NCBI GenBank assembly: GCA_039679385.1
Contig: JBDKVB010000143.1
Span: forward strand, 36,455-100,454
DNA: 64,000 nt
DNA from: Armatimonadia bacterium
Lineage (GTDB): Bacteria > Armatimonadota > Zipacnadia > Zipacnadales > JABUFB01
Direction: 5' to 3'
The position numbers were made by a program, and so were the translations under genes. Positions 63,255 through 64,000 of the stretch are shown in pieces. The notes beneath the pieces were generated by a model. The model did no database searches, had not been told where the DNA came from, and was given only the letters and a program-made list of their open reading frames with translations. Numbering within the stretch: position 1 is the first letter of the stretch; each line of letters opens with the position of its first letter.

Positions 63255-64000
63255 TCAGCGTGAGGCGCGCCACTGAGGTAGGAAGGGCGAGTAGGCAGGC
63301 GCATCCAGCAAGGGCAGGAGTTCGTCGTCGAGCTTGAGCAGGCTGATCGAGGCGCCGGCCATCTCCATGGAGGTGGCGTACTCGCCGATGAAGACACGCT
63401 CGAGGGTGATGCCGTGATCCGCGATGACCTGGTTGGCTTTGCGGAAAAGCAGGTAGAGCTCCTCGGGCGGCGTGGCCCCGAGACCGTTGACGAGGAGGGC
63501 AACGTGGTCGCCGCTCGCGAAGGGCAAGTCGGCGACGACACGCTCGGTCATGATCTGCGCGACCTCGTCGGCGGTCTTGATCTTGCCGCGCTCGATGCCC
63601 TGCTCACCGTGGATGCCCATACCCAGTTCCATCTCGTCTTCGCCGAGGGTGAAGGTGGGCTTGCCGACGGCAGGGATGGTGCAGGGAGACAGGGCGACGC
63701 CCATGCTGCAGGTGTTCTCGACGACCTTCTGGGCGGTGGCGGCGACGGCGGCCAGATCGGCACCGGTGTCGGCCTTGGCCCCGGCGATCTTGTAGGCGAA
63801 GAAGAGGCCGGCAACGGCGCGGCGGGTGTCGGCGGACTCCTTCGGTGCAGAGACCACATCATCACGGACGCGGACGGAGAGGACCTCGATGTCCTCCATG
63901 GCGCACATCTCGGCGGCCATGTCGAAGTTCATGGTGTCGCCGGAGTAGTTGCCGTAGAGGTACAGCACGCCTGCGCCGGCGTTGATGGACTTGGTGACGG
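63255..64000 (-). CDS. dhaK: Dihydroxyacetone kinase substrate-binding subunit (DhaK), 5' end outside window
   Basis: DhaK binds dihydroxyacetone as a hemiaminal on a His. The visible 248 residues run from an NAGAGVLYLYGNYSGDTMNFDMA region at the right edge to the C-terminus. The catalytic His is in ELGMGIHGEQGIER. The reading frame is open past 64000, and a GTG at 63968 inside it is not the start. The missing N-terminus of about 90 residues is off the window. It pairs functionally with dhaL (58285), which is separated from it by the sigma/paralog locus and on the opposite strand. No DhaM/PTS gene is visible, so ATP is the likely phosphate donor. Confidence 0.9.
   Translation of the reverse strand, partial: VTKSINAGAGVLYLYGNYSGDTMNFDMAAEMCAMEDIEVLSVRVRDDVVSAPKESADTRRAVAGLFFAYKIAGAKADTGADLAAVAATAQKVVENTCSMGVALSPCTIPAVGKPTFTLGEDEMELGMGIHGEQGIERGKIKTADEVAQIMTERVVADLPFASGDHVALLVNGLGATPPEELYLLFRKANQVIADHGITLERVFIGEYATSMEMAGASISLLKLDDELLPLLDAPAYSPFLPQWRASR

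Overview
The window is 64 kb of GC-rich bacterial chromosome. It has no rRNA, no recognisable transposase and no CRISPR array. The organism is diderm: there is an LptD/OstA-like outer-membrane assembly protein, an RND pump with its adaptor, and a TolC-type outer-membrane channel. The mix of many unusual glycoside hydrolases, sialidase-fold proteins, a DUF6785-like membrane protein, GH116 and secreted TIM-barrel proteins resembles uncultured Armatimonadota or Planctomycetes-like polysaccharide degraders. That placement is inference from gene content only.

Left part (1-12.3 kb): the 3' part of an Mrp/ApbC ATPase ends at a strong terminator. A good sigma70-type promoter then starts a sugar-acid operon: an enolase-superfamily dehydratase-like enzyme, an aldehyde dehydrogenase and a GntR/FCD regulator. 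After another hairpin come a uronate isomerase-like amidohydrolase, an exported MBL-fold hydrolase and a sialidase-fold protein. A secreted GHL10-like hydrolase (minus strand) diverges from a second sialidase-fold protein and a URO-D-family protein.

Minus-strand block (12.3-25.8 kb): in transcription order, tRNA-Ser(UGA), a GT39-like membrane glycosyltransferase, a secreted TIM-barrel protein, an RND adaptor and pump with overlapping genes, a clan-A-like glycosidase, a six-hairpin glycosidase and a large multi-pass membrane protein.

Core housekeeping (26-32.8 kb, plus): an LptD-like protein, secA, prfB with an intact programmed +1 frameshift, and a small exported protein made only of a 5'-nucleotidase C-terminal domain. 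A strong terminator follows. A minus cluster (32.9-35.3 kb) encodes a methyltransferase, a GT2 glycosyltransferase, an acylphosphatase and a small membrane protein. Plus genes for a Gfo/Idh/MocA oxidoreductase and a PfkB kinase follow.

37.6-45.6 kb (minus): a GH51 arabinofuranosidase with an inserted concanavalin-like domain, a GH99/GH71-like protein, pyrE, a GAF-like protein, a lone receiver and a PocR-type sensor kinase. The kinase's promoter sits so close that its mRNA may be leaderless. 45.7-52.1 kb: a protein with a C-terminal Cys/His cluster (plus), then a tightly overlapping minus operon of TolC, HlyD and two ABC-2 permeases that has no ATPase gene.

52.4-64 kb: a large six-hairpin glycosidase, a GH116 enzyme and dhaL (plus). 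Then a minus locus encodes an ECF sigma factor, a small membrane protein overlapping it, and two tandem paralogous membrane-anchored proteins with pseudopilin-like C-termini. dhaK runs off the right edge. A dispersed palindromic repeat with a GGCACCTCACCCC head occurs at least five times between genes.
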